Assembly: GCF_943734655.1 (NCBI RefSeq)
Contig: NC_071355.1
Span: 56,047,449 to 56,111,448, forward strand
DNA from: Sabethes cyaneus
Taxonomy: Eukaryota; Arthropoda; Insecta; Diptera; Culicidae
Reading direction: 5' to 3'
DNA: 64,000 nucleotides
The notes below the pieces were generated by a model. That model was not told the DNA's origin and did no database searches. It was given only the letters and a program-made list of their open reading frames with translations. The stretch's first letter is position 1. Every line of letters begins with the position of its first letter. This document shows positions 44,241 to 54,229 of this stretch, piece after piece. The position numbers and the translations under genes were made by a program.

Positions 44241-44924
44241 GACTGGAAACAGATGCGTGGTGTAAAAAAGCATCATACCATTGGAATCTATACGAAAATA
44301 TCTTTTCTTTTGATCAAAAGATTAATCCTAGCTCAGCGGTATTTTGAGCTTTAAGCCAAGTGTCCACTATAGAGTTATTTTGGTAGAGTTAAAAGCGTAG
44401 AGCGTAGAGACTCTACCAGCTGTGTGTACACTATAAGGCATCTCTACCACTTTACCACTCTACCTAGAGAAGCCGTAGAGAAATTCTACGTAGAGCTCTA
44501 CCACGCACTCTACGGGGTGTGTCCACTGGGGAAACTGTAGAGAGTAGAGCTCAACCAAACACTATGTCAACATAGCGTTTGGTAGAGCTCTACGCTCTAT
44601 CTAACCTGCTAGATAGAGCTGTAGAGAACAATTTCGCTTTTGAACCGATTTCGCAACATGACGCCATATTTTTCTGATGCAACTGCTGCGAGCAAATTGT
44701 GTGCCTACGTATGCGTGTGTGTGCGTGTGCGTAAGATAAATGTCAGAAATGTAGCACATTCACAGGCCAAATGGAAATTCAAGTGAATATTTTATTTTTA
44801 AGTGAAATTATTTGAGGTAGCTTTTTATTATCCAGGAAAGTAATTTTGCATTATGATAGGCCGTTTTTTTGGTAATAATTGACAGGTAGGGTGGTTGTAA
44901 TTTACACAATGGTCGCAACTACGC

Positions 44925-45625
44925 AAAACATGACAGGACGTCATGCTTTCGTAGCATGGGATCTATTCTCAGTCACCTTACTGGTCGACTGCTGGACTGC
45001 TCGATTGCTCATCTGGTCGACTAGGCTGCTCGGCTGGATTGGTCAAATAGACTGCTCGATTTGATTGCTCGACAGGACTGCTCAACTGGAATGTTGAATT
45101 CGACTGCTCGATTGGACTGATAGACTTGACTGATCGGCTGAACTGGTCGATTGAACTGCTTAACTGGACTGTCCAACAATACTGCTCGATTTAACTTCTC
45201 AACTATGCTACTCGATTAAACTTCTCGACTGGACTACTCGACTTAATTGCACGACTGGACAGCTTGATTCAACTGCTGGACTGAACTAGTCGATTAAACT
45301 GCTTGGTTGGACTGTTCGGTTCGACTGCTCGATTGGACAGCTTGATTCAACTGCTCGACTGGACTACTCGACTCAACTGTTCGACTGAACCTCGATTCAA
45401 CTGCTCGATTCGACTATTCGAATCGGCTACTCGGCTCAATTGCTCGACCCGACTGCTCGATTCAAATTCTCGATTTAACTGCTCGAGTCAACTGCTCGAC
45501 TGGACTACTTGACTGAACAGCTTGATTCAACTGGTCGACTCGACTGCTCGCCTCATTTGCTTGACTCGACTGCTTGATTCGACTGCTTGACTCGCCTGCT
45601 CGACTGGATTGCTCAACGCGATATC
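44925..45625 (+). repeat. 10-bp TCGA minisatellite, long array
   Basis: After a unique head (CGTCATGCTTTCGTAGCA, TCTATTCTCAGTCACC) comes a degenerate array of units like CTGCTCGACT or CTGCTCGATT, about 650 bp or some 65 units. The same head and unit are at 3,960-4,222. The peptide repeats read from it (LLDWTTRLNCS) are an artefact of the array. Confidence 0.85.
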
Positions 45626-45678
45626 AAATCGGCTCATTTGACACAGAAAATCTCGGTACCAGCTTTTCAAAGAGGCTT

Positions 45679-45772
45679 AACTGCAAAATGTAAACAAACC
45701 GAGTTGGGTTCTTTTCGCTATGCTAGTCCAGCAGAAAATAACTCTCACTCGGTTTGTTTACATTTTGTAGTT
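45679..45772. mobile_element. 94-bp hairpin repeat with TGTTTAC in both arms
   Basis: AACTGCAAAATGTAAACAAA at the left pairs with TTTGTTTACATTTTGTAGTT at the right; 25-bp arms have one mismatch. Half copies with the arm sequence occur near 28,115 and possibly 4,508. It interrupts the foldback centre after the minisatellite. Confidence 0.65.
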
Positions 45773-46479
45773 GTGCCGGTTGGGTAGTCGTGCTAAAAAC
45801 CCGCGCAAAATAGACTTCAGTGTATCACGGTTTTTGTAAAAATGAGAACCACCCTACTAGGCATAACAAAACTAACGAAAAACGTATTTAAAATAAATAA
45901 GTTAATTATTAAAATTATTAAAAATTAGTTTTATAATTATTGCGAAAATTAGAACCACCCCAACCATCAATTACATCAAAAGAAAGGCCCTTCTGAATGA
46001 AAAATGTCTTTTCCGGATACTGAAAGGCCGTTTTCTTCTAATTTCATAGAAGAATATAATTTTCAATTAAATTTCCATTTCCATTTCTATGAAAAATAAA
46101 GAAATGTTTGACATTCATCTTATATACACACTTCATATACGCGTATATGTATGCGTGATTTGTTTGCGTCGGTTGCATCAGCAAAATATGGCGTCATATT
46201 GCGAAATAGTTTCAAAAACGAAATCGTTCTCTACCGAGTTCTCTACAGCTCTATCTAGCAGGTTAGATAAAGCGTAGAGTATATGTAGAGCTCTACTAAA
46301 CACAAAACGAACGTGTATACACTTTAGAGTTTTTTGTAGTAGAGAACTCTCCTATAGAGTTGCTGTAGAGCTCTACCAGTGAGCTCTACAGGGTGTATAC
46401 ACTACTCTACCTAACTCTACGTGAGATTTTTCTCTAGCTCTACCTGAAAAACTCTATAGTGGACACTTGGCTTTAGAGA

Positions 46480-47728
46480 AAAAGGACTTTTTTTGTCAAA
46501 AAACTCCCCATTGTGCATTTTCCTGAACAATTCCGGGAACACTTGTATTGCTGCCTTAAGAGCCTCGTTAGGATATTAATGTTATTTTCATGCTATTTAT
46601 GTTTTCTTCCCACTCACTCCATTAGTTACCCTTGGATCTAGATCGTGAAAAAGGTTCTTTAATATTCAAGTTTTACGGAGAACAACCATGCGGTGTGCCT
46701 GGAAAACAACTTTACTAACAATTTTTAATTATCTTGAATGAACTACCTACCTCGCATTTTACTGCTGCGGTAACCCAAGCAACACAATTTTAATAGTTTG
46801 GTAGTTTGGTGATTGGTCACAGGTATGTAAGGAGCGATAGTCTCCTCGTACATATATTTTTATTGAACGGTACTACGGCGAAATCTCGCACAGCCTTAGT
46901 GTACCGGTGTTTTGTCTCCCATTTATCCTATCTAACTTTATTGAAACTGCAAGTATCGAGATCAAACTTTGATAACTGAAACACGAGCTATTAGAAAATT
47001 CCAGAGTAGACCACTAGCGATGCTGTTATTAAATACTCGTAAATCATGCTTCTGGATTCAAAGCGGATCGGATGACTTCATCAACTCAAGTTTATTTTTG
47101 TTTTCTAGTTATTATATATTAATTGAACAAAAGACGCAATTATTAGTTACTTTTAACGAATTTTTGTTTATTCAATCTGGGTTGGAACTGGACGATTATT
47201 TTTGTGTTCATTTGGTCCTATTTGACAAATAAAATTCATTCAGTTCCAATCTGGATTAAATAAGCAAATACACTATTTATTACAAAAACTTGAAGCAATA
47301 GATTACGGTTGCTTTGGAGATTTATGAACAGAATATAGACAATAGACTTCAATGAACTATACTTGTAAATCTTTTATTCACTTTTATGTACGGAATCGCC
47401 TGAATGCTTGACTGGGAACTGCCACAGGGGCAAATACCACAGCTTCAATTGCAGCTGTTTGAGGAAAATTGTGATCCTTTTCCAAAGGCAGTTGAGCCCC
47501 CTGTGTTAAACAACCAAGCCAAAGTCTGCCAAATTCCTCACATTTCGGCCGGTTGCCTATGAAACCGACCAAACGAATGGGAGAACTCGCCGGCCGGTAA
47601 CGGCCGCTGGTCAGCTATCTGCAATGGACATTACCTGCGGCACAATGCAGTGCAGCAGTGCAAAGCGAGTAGTGCCTCTTTGCCGAACGGAACCTCTCAT
47701 CACAGATAGTAGTCTATATTGCAGTTAA
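46480..47728. other. Unique sequence, no recognised gene
   Basis: No shared repeats. A plus-strand frame of 87 codons at 46,969-47,232 and a minus-strand frame of 62 codons at 47,384-47,572 have no recognisable motif. Confidence 0.35.
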
Positions 47729-48073
47729 CGTTCATTACTTCTAACCTTTGTACCTCACACAGCGCTAGCCCACGAGGCGACCGGCGGTGGCCAGCCAGTG
47801 ACGAGCAACAACGGCGGTAGTAAGATAGCGTGTGGCAGCCGTATCATATATCGACATAGCAGCTCTCGTGATGACGATGACAATAAAGATGATGTCAGCC
47901 AACAGCAGCACAACAACAATAACCGTAACGTCACTAGGACACGCAAAACCAGGGCCAAGCGTTATCCAGCCCCCGGTACCCGCCTCTGTCTGCGGTGGCG
48001 GAGTGCCGACACGGGCGAGGGCGCGGCCCTACTATGCGGTACCCGCAAGTGCCGTACGGGGAATGGTTTATGA
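47729..48073 (+). CDS. Possible coding exon (Asp/Asn/Gln-rich, unrecognised)
   Basis: A frame is open from after a TAA at 47,726 to a TGA at 48,071-48,073, about 114 codons, and has no ATG near its start. A possible acceptor TATATTGCAG ends at 47,724. The peptide has SRDDDDNKDDVSQQQHNNNN followed by a basic stretch (RTRKTRAKRYPAPGTR), a composition typical of mosquito proteins with low-complexity runs. The third codon positions are G/C-rich, unlike the surroundings. A second overlapping frame (47,832-48,080) is about as long, which weakens the case. No family can be named. Confidence 0.25.
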   Translation, partial: RSLLLTFVPHTALAHEATGGGQPVTSNNGGSKIACGSRIIYRHSSSRDDDDNKDDVSQQQHNNNNRNVTRTRKTRAKRYPAPGTRLCLRWRSADTGEGAALLCGTRKCRTGNGL

Positions 48074-48079
48074 TTATTG

Positions 48080-48925
48080 AGACCGTTTTCTGTGTAGTCT
48101 GGAAGCATGTGTACCAACCAGCCGGGCGGCAATGAATGTGAGAATGTGGAGCGAACATATGTATGTATCACTAGCGACTGCACATGCTGCCTGCCTGCCT
48201 GTCGCTCGAGCAAGAAAGTGATGAAGTTCAAAGATGGGGAAAATTAGTGTTAATTTACTGTTCTGTGGCTGCCAGTCGTCCGAAAGTAACGCAAATGCTC
48301 TCCAGCTGCTGTGCATCGGGATCATGAGGCAGGATTTTTGATGCGGAGAATTGAATCCAGGAGAAAAATACGCGTATGTTGAGAAAATGTGCGGAGCTCC
48401 TATCTTCGGAATGTTTTACCCGGCAGCGTAGCTGAAATCGGCACCAGCAGACGGACGTACGTGAGACACTCTTCCACATCTTTTAATTCCATTGCAGTTG
48501 ACACAGACCAGATAGCGCAACGTTTTAGCGTTTTCGACATTCTGCTAACAACTAAGATCTTTGCCATCCGAGCCTAGAATACCGTATGAGCTTGAATATG
48601 ATTGCCATATAAACTGCTTGCTTACAGCTATACCTGAACCTGGCTTTCATCTAGCAGTAGAGCGATGTTGATGCTTCTTCCTTTACGTTCCAATCTCAGT
48701 CTGAGGACCAAGTGGATCACGCTCATACCATCTCAATCTGACGACACCAACTAATGCCAATTTGTGTTATATAACCATTAAGAGTTTGGAGCCGTATTAT
48801 ATTGATTCAGTATCTAATTATACTTAAATTATAGAATATGTTATGTGCTAAATATCAATAAAACATTTGTGAACCGCTAAAGTGGCGAAAACTGGTGCCC
48901 TGGCGAAAACTGGTGCCGTTACCCT
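48080..48925. other. Unrecognised sequence
   Basis: Unique-looking and moderately GC-rich to about 48,480, then AT-rich. No feature assigned. Confidence 0.35.
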
Positions 48926-48929
48926 ATTA

Positions 48930-49150
48930 CATTTATCAAAGTAATACATAGTATACGTTCAATCCTCAATAAATTTCAGAGTTATTTCTATGTGCATTTG
49001 GAAACAATTTAAAAAAATCGAGAACACATAGGATTGGGCGATACCGTATCGATACCTGCGTTATCGATACTCGAAGGCCGATATTTCGATATATTTCATC
49101 GATGCTTACGACGTCGATATTATGCTAAATCGATAATTTCATCCCGATAC
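48930..49150 (+). repeat. Repeat junction with TATCGATA-rich element, copy 1
   Basis: 48,930-49,030 (ACATTTATCAAAGTAATACA, ATACGTTCAATCCTCAA, AATTTAAAAAAATCGAGAAC) matches the long-TIR element at 56,245-56,325. At AACACATAGGATTGGGCGAT it switches to a sequence dense in CGATA/TATCG (at least eight in 110 bp). The mirror junction is at 57,900-57,925. It is probably a MITE inserted in the same family position. Confidence 0.55.
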
Positions 49151-49369
49151 TCTTCTGATAAAGCGGGATATGCAGCTGAAAAAATATAGACTAAAACTAG
49201 GTCAGAAAATGCTCAAAAAAACAAAATTTTTAGGATTTTTGTTTTTTAGGATAGAAGTGTAACGTTTGAATGAAAGATTTCAAATCCTAATAACTACTAA
49301 ACCACTGAACGAAACTGAACAATTTATATGTCGTTGGATAGATAAAATGACCAGCAATTTTAGGAAGGG

Positions 49370-49600
49370 GGTAAGAGAGTAATTTTATGGAGGGCAGTAA
49401 TTTTAAGAGGGGGGCTCCTATACAAATGAAACACAAATTTTCTCAAAACTCGAGAACTAATTAAGCAAAAGGAACCAAATTTGGCATGTGGGGTTTTTGG
49501 AAGTAAGAATTTTTTCTATGGTGTACTGAGACCCTTTCTCCTTCTAAGAGGGGGGGGGGGTGGCTTCCATACAAATGAAATACAAATTTCCTCATAACTC
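49370..49600 (+). repeat. Two-unit degenerate tandem repeat, about 115-125 bp
   Basis: GGGGGGCTCCTATACAAATG, then AAACACAAATTTTCTCAAAACTC, is repeated as GGTGGCTTCCATACAAATGA, then AATACAAATTTCCTCATAACTC, about 140 bp later. A run of ten G lies at 49,550-49,560. Similar units are common in dipteran genomes. Confidence 0.6.
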
Positions 49601-50285
49601 TAATAAAAAAATAAATAAAACAGAAATTTTCGCATTTGTGCCATATTTTCTGCTATGTAACATGCGATAAGCTGTGTACGTAAACTAGTAAAACCTTCTC
49701 GGAGCAAAAGACAGTGAATCGACGCCGCTAACTCCTCGGTTCCATCATCACCACTTACGTGCCAGTTGCCATTTATGTCAAAAGAGAAGGACATTCGAAT
49801 GGCACATCATATATGCGATGAACGTGCTTTGGCTTTAATGTTATTTGCAACCAATGGCCCTTTTAAAGGCCACAAGCGAGTTAAAGTAAGATTATTGAAA
49901 CATTCATAATCATATTTAGTACAATAATATGGGGGCTGGTCATTTATTGCTATTTCAACCTTTATGATGCACACAAATGATTTTAAAAGAAATCTCTGTC
50001 TCAATGGTTGTAGGCATTACACTTATGAACCCCCGTCCACTTATTTTCAAAGCCACCATTGCATTCAATGAAGAATTGAATCTGAATATTTCGTTTTTTT
50101 AATCATTTACTTAAACAATGACACTCACAAATTCTTATAAACATACATATGCCAGAAATGCAGTTTACAGTCTTTGATCTAATGATCTGATATAGTCCTA
50201 TATTGCCCTTTCGTACAACCCTTAGGGCTGTATACCTTGTAGTTTTTATGTTAGACGACTTGAAACGAGCCGAACTGTGCCGATT
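49600..50285. other. No recognised feature
   Basis: AT-rich sequence up to the target site of the LTR element. No ORF or repeat assigned. Confidence 0.4.
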
Positions 50286-50289
50286 TCGG

Positions 50290-50535
50290 TGCAATATTCT
50301 TGGGATATGGCGGTTCGGTTTGGAGTAAGAATACTAGATGTGGTCCTCGTAACGTGTCGTTCTCGACTATATTGTACTGAAATATTTCTTCCTATGCTAT
50401 GTGTCGTACGTTTTACGCTATGCGCTGTGTCAGCGTATAATTGTCACCGTTCGACGCGGTACAGTCCGTTTACGCTTATACAGCATAACCGATCCGCGTC
50501 GCGCTGAACCATTTCAATCATGAGCGTCCACCACA
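50290..50535 (-). repeat. 3' LTR (element sense)
   Basis: 246 bp, TG...CA ends in both orientations. In the element sense it starts TGTGGTGGACG and ends AATATTGCA. It appears base-for-base identical to the other LTR. Confidence 0.95.
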
Positions 50536-50659
50536 CGCCCTATTTACATTTTTTAAAAATTGTTATCTATAGTTAAGAATTTTTAAACTAAACAAGGAAA
50601 TATGAACTAGGATTTATATAATGCGTATTATTCCCATGTAATTTGAAAGAACTCATTAT

Positions 50660-50692
50660 GAAACAATCGTCCACCACACGTCCTATTGTTTC
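50660..50692 (-). other. Hairpin presenting a copy of the LTR-junction sequence
   Basis: GAAACAAT at 50,660-50,667 pairs with ATTGTTTC at 50,685-50,692. The 17-nt loop, read in the element sense, is AGGACGTGTGGTGGACG, almost the same as the real junction AGGGCG|TGTGGTGGACG at 50,525-50,541, where the 3' LTR begins. It lies 124 bp upstream of that LTR, after the pol stop. Confidence 0.7.
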
Positions 50693-50713
50693 AAATTATA
50701 TGTATTATTATTT

Positions 50714-53700
50714 TCATTCCTTATAACTTTTTATTCTATTTTTATGTATTATATCCTCTTTACCATTGATCTCTACCCTTATATTTGAGTCTATGTCCTC
50801 TACTACTCTGTATGGACCTATAAATTTATTGTCCAATTTTTTACCTATTTCATTTTTAATTAGGACTAAGTCATCTTTGTTATAACATTTTGGTACAATG
50901 TTTAAGTTATTTTTCATTGTTCTTTTCATCTTGCTAGAAAGAAGGTTTTCTCTTATTTCTTGATGGCATACTTGTAACTTTAACGTCAATTGCTTGCTAT
51001 AGTTGTCTATGTCATAAATAGGCACTGGATTATCATTTGTTAAATTTGAAGGCATGTTACTATTTTTTCCGAATACTAAATAAAAAGGTGTGTATCCAGT
51101 GTTAGTGTGAACGGTATTGTTATATGCGAATGTGTAAAATGGTATCCAATGTACCCAAGAAAATAATTTTTCGTTACAATAGATGCGTAAAAAGTTTCCT
51201 AAACATTTGTGTGTGTTCTCCAAAGAACCTATAGTTTCATGATGGTAAGCTGTAGAATTTAGTTTTTGAATATTCAATAATTTGGCAATGGATGTAAACA
51301 AACTCGACATAAACTCTGTTCCTCTATCCGACGCAATTCGTTGTGGAACACCATATTTTAAAATAACATGCTCCACGAATGCTTTAGCTACTGTCTCTGT
51401 TGACTTGTTAGGTATCGGTGTTGCGGTTATAAATTTTGTTAACTCGCATTGCGTTGTTAGTATATATTCGTATCCATTGGTAGGTATCAAAGGACCAACC
51501 AAATCTACGTAGATTTTTTCAAATGCTGTGCTTGCTGTTGTCGTAATGATCATTGGAGTTTTTCCGCATCTTCCAACTTTTGATATCTGGCATTGCTTGC
51601 ATTTTTTAATGAAATTCTCTACATCGCATTTCATGTTTTTCCAAAAATATCTTTTGCTTATAGTTGCAAGTGTGCGTCTAATACCCGCATGTCCCGCTGT
51701 CGGTAATATATGGTAGTCGTTTAGTATTAAAAGCTTTGACCTTTCGTCTGTTACTTCTTCTATTTGCTCTCCGATTTTTATTAAAATTGGTAATGTTTTT
51801 ACTGATGATGGTCGACCATATATCTGTAGTTCTTCATATTTTTTAATGACGTCATATGTCTCCTTATTATTTTTGATGATTATATATTTTATATTATTAA
51901 TTTTTGAATATTCCGCCACCTTCGACAACATTGCCCGTAGGTCAATTTGTGTCCTTTTGAGGGGAATTTCAATTACATCTGTGGAGATTTGCATGCTTTT
52001 TATGTTATCTTTCATTACCATTTTAACGTATTTGTCTTGTTTAGACGAAGGTTGATCAGTCCTATCGTCATTCGCTTTTTCGCCTTTAAGTTTCGAAGCT
52101 CTGGTAACGACTAGAACAGTTTTTCCATGAAGTGTTTTCAGGTCTTGAATCGAAATGCGTGACAACGCGTCCGCTATCACATTCTCGCTTCCTTTCCTGA
52201 AAGTTACTTCAAAATCATATTCTTCTAAAGCTAACCTGAATTTTGTTAATCTGCTGGAGGGGTCAGCTAAAGTAAAAAGGTAAACTAATGGTCTATGGTC
52301 ACTGTAGACTTCAAATCTTCTTCCATACAGGTATGGTCGAAAATGCTTGATAGCCCACACCATAGCTAATAACTCCTTTTCTATCGTACTGTAATTTGAT
52401 TCGGCTTTATTCAGAGTCTTGCTGGCATATGCAACCGGTTTGCCGTTGCTATTAGATAGCACAGCACCAATCGCATATCCAGACGCATCCGTATGTAAGT
52501 TGAATTTGTTGGTCTCCGTTAGATCCGGGTAATCCAGTACTGGTGGATTTATAAAACATTGTTTTAAATTCTCGAATGAGTTGTGGCATTCGCTACTCCA
52601 TTCAAACTTTACACCCTTTCTGGTCAACTTGTTTAACGGTGTGCAAAGCCTAGCAAATTCTTTTATGTGCTTCCGATAGTAATTTGCGAAAGCAACGAAT
52701 CGCTTGACTTCATCCGCAGTGGAAGGGATCGGCCATTTTTTCACTGCTTCGATTTTAGCAGGATCAGGCCTGATGCCTTCAGCAGATATGTAATGTCCCA
52801 GGTATACTAAATTTTCTTGCAAAAAATTGCATTTTTCGGGGTTTAGTTTTAAATTTACCTCTCGCAATCTTCGGAAAACGTTCGAGAGATTTTTGTTATG
52901 CTCTTCTAGATTTCTACCAAATATGATGAGATCATCCAAATATACTAAACACTTCTCTCCATTAAGACCTGCCATCGCTATGGTCATTAGTCTTGAAAAT
53001 GATGCTGGGCTTATTTTTAGTCCCATTGGAAGCCTTGTCATCTGATATTGTCCAGACGACGTCGAGAAAGCTGTTAGTGGCCTATCCTCTTGCTTCAAAT
53101 TGCATTGGTAGTACCCTTGGGACAAGTCTAAATGCGAAAAGTACTTCGCTCCTGCCAATGAGTCTATGACCTCCTCTATATTTGGGAGTGGAAATGTATC
53201 GTTCTCAAGAACATTGTTAAGTTTCCGATAATCAACAACCAACCTCCATTTCTTTTTGTCATTCGCCGACTTTTTTGGCACTAGTAAAATTGGGCTATTC
53301 CATTCGGAACTAGTCTTTTCAATGACTCCATCTGACATCATCCTATCAATCTGGTCATTTATTTCCCTTTTTTGCGCCAGGGGAAGGCGATATTGTTTAG
53401 AAAATATTGGAGTTGTGCCATCCTTTATTTTAATACTGGATGTGTACTTATCCGTTACTGTTAATTTATCGTCTTTCAAGCAAAACACATCAGCGTATTT
53501 TAAGCATAGCCTCTGCATCTCTGCCTGATCTTGTTTTGTCAAATGTTTCAAGTTCAACTCATTTAAAAGTTTACTTGCTCTATTAGTATCGTATTTTGGC
53601 AGTTTAATTTTTCCTACCACATTGTAATCCCTTAGATCCTTTGTTTCAATATTTTTTGTTTCAATGCAAATTTCCTTATTTGCTATATTAATAATTCTTA

Positions 53701-54229
53701 CGGGTAATTTCCCTTCTTTTGGAACTGATATTGAATTTGCTATGAAAACATGTGGCATTATTTCTTGTTGTAGTACCACACAAGTACCCGTCACACCGGT
53801 ATCAACGTACCTTACCACCTCAGTACGAGCCGGTATAATGTAGCATGTTTCAGTTTTTGGTTGTTGCAATCTCATCTCCATACCCACAAAATCAACAATG
53901 GCTCCAAATTCTCTCAAAAAATCTGTGCCAATCAAGCCGTTAACTGCATCCGGCAAGCTCTCTATAATATTAAATTTAATGGGATATTCCACAGACTTGT
54001 ACCCCACAAAAGTGTCAACGGATCCCAGAGTACGGGTTACTCCGTTTACACCACTGATTTCTAATGTGTGTGAATTATTGATATTGATAAATTCGGGAAG
54101 ACATCTTTTGTCCAGAATACAACAAGATGCTCCACTGTCAATTATGAGTTCTATTACTCTGCCAAATAATTTAAATTTTGCTCTGAGAGCCTTCTTCGTT
54201 ATCTTGTATTTTCGAATTTTCACCCTCAC
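50714..54229 (-). CDS. Ty3/gypsy Pol polyprotein (PR-RT-RNase H-IN)
   Basis: 1171 codons without a break (numbered from the GTG at 54,229; the frame is open back to 54,250). Protease: DSGAS with Asp31. RT: WNSPILLVPKK, YRKLN, LDLSQGYYQ, and YLDD at residues 430-433. RNase H follows with HTDASGYAIGAVLS, IEKELLAMVWAIKHF and YSDHRPL. Integrase: a zinc-binding HHCC region (TAGHAGIRRTL to CKQC near residue 880) and the catalytic triad Asp909, Asp968, Glu1004, with the usual 35 residues between the last two. A GPY/F-like motif (FIGPYRVVED) is near the end; no chromodomain. It overlaps ORF1 by about 80 nt in the +1 frame, so it is probably made by frameshifting or reinitiation. All catalytic residues I can check are present, so the enzyme set looks functional. 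Confidence 0.95.
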   Translation of the reverse strand: MRVKIRKYKITKKALRAKFKLFGRVIELIIDSGASCCILDKRCLPEFININNSHTLEISGVNGVTRTLGSVDTFVGYKSVEYPIKFNIIESLPDAVNGLIGTDFLREFGAIVDFVGMEMRLQQPKTETCYIIPARTEVVRYVDTGVTGTCVVLQQEIMPHVFIANSISVPKEGKLPVRIINIANKEICIETKNIETKDLRDYNVVGKIKLPKYDTNRASKLLNELNLKHLTKQDQAEMQRLCLKYADVFCLKDDKLTVTDKYTSSIKIKDGTTPIFSKQYRLPLAQKREINDQIDRMMSDGVIEKTSSEWNSPILLVPKKSANDKKKWRLVVDYRKLNNVLENDTFPLPNIEEVIDSLAGAKYFSHLDLSQGYYQCNLKQEDRPLTAFSTSSGQYQMTRLPMGLKISPASFSRLMTIAMAGLNGEKCLVYLDDLIIFGRNLEEHNKNLSNVFRRLREVNLKLNPEKCNFLQENLVYLGHYISAEGIRPDPAKIEAVKKWPIPSTADEVKRFVAFANYYRKHIKEFARLCTPLNKLTRKGVKFEWSSECHNSFENLKQCFINPPVLDYPDLTETNKFNLHTDASGYAIGAVLSNSNGKPVAYASKTLNKAESNYSTIEKELLAMVWAIKHFRPYLYGRRFEVYSDHRPLVYLFTLADPSSRLTKFRLALEEYDFEVTFRKGSENVIADALSRISIQDLKTLHGKTVLVVTRASKLKGEKANDDRTDQPSSKQDKYVKMVMKDNIKSMQISTDVIEIPLKRTQIDLRAMLSKVAEYSKINNIKYIIIKNNKETYDVIKKYEELQIYGRPSSVKTLPILIKIGEQIEEVTDERSKLLILNDYHILPTAGHAGIRRTLATISKRYFWKNMKCDVENFIKKCKQCQISKVGRCGKTPMIITTTASTAFEKIYVDLVGPLIPTNGYEYILTTQCELTKFITATPIPNKSTETVAKAFVEHVILKYGVPQRIASDRGTEFMSSLFTSIAKLLNIQKLNSTAYHHETIGSLENTHKCLGNFLRIYCNEKLFSWVHWIPFYTFAYNNTVHTNTGYTPFYLVFGKNSNMPSNLTNDNPVPIYDIDNYSKQLTLKLQVCHQEIRENLLSSKMKRTMKNNLNIVPKCYNKDDLVLIKNEIGKKLDNKFIGPYRVVEDIDSNIRVEINGKEDIIHKNRIKSYKE

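Larger units (their letters stand above)
44353..46470. mobile_element. Foldback element with GTAGAGCTCTAC subrepeats
   Basis: The terminal AAGCCAAGTGTCCACTATAG at 44,353 is mirrored by CTATAGTGGACACTTGGCTT at 46,453-46,472. The arms extend about 280-300 bp and consist of repeated TAGAGCTCTACC-type words, ending with ATGACGCCATATTTTT at 44,660 and AAATATGGCGTCATATTGCG at 46,185. TTA next to each end could be a 3-bp duplication of PIF/Harbinger type, but the palindromic edge leaves this open. The centre holds a TCGA minisatellite and a small hairpin repeat. Confidence 0.75.

Noticed and set aside
45303..45512. Leu/Asp/Cys-rich repeat protein
   Set aside because: It is the translation of the 10-bp minisatellite; other frames are similarly open.
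44960..45625. CRISPR-like array
   Set aside because: Units are 10 bp, contiguous and degenerate, with no spacers, in a eukaryotic genome. It is a minisatellite.
50714..54229. Endogenous retrovirus with env
   Set aside because: There is no frame after integrase before the 3' LTR, only a 178-bp tail, so the element is an env-less Ty3/gypsy retrotransposon.
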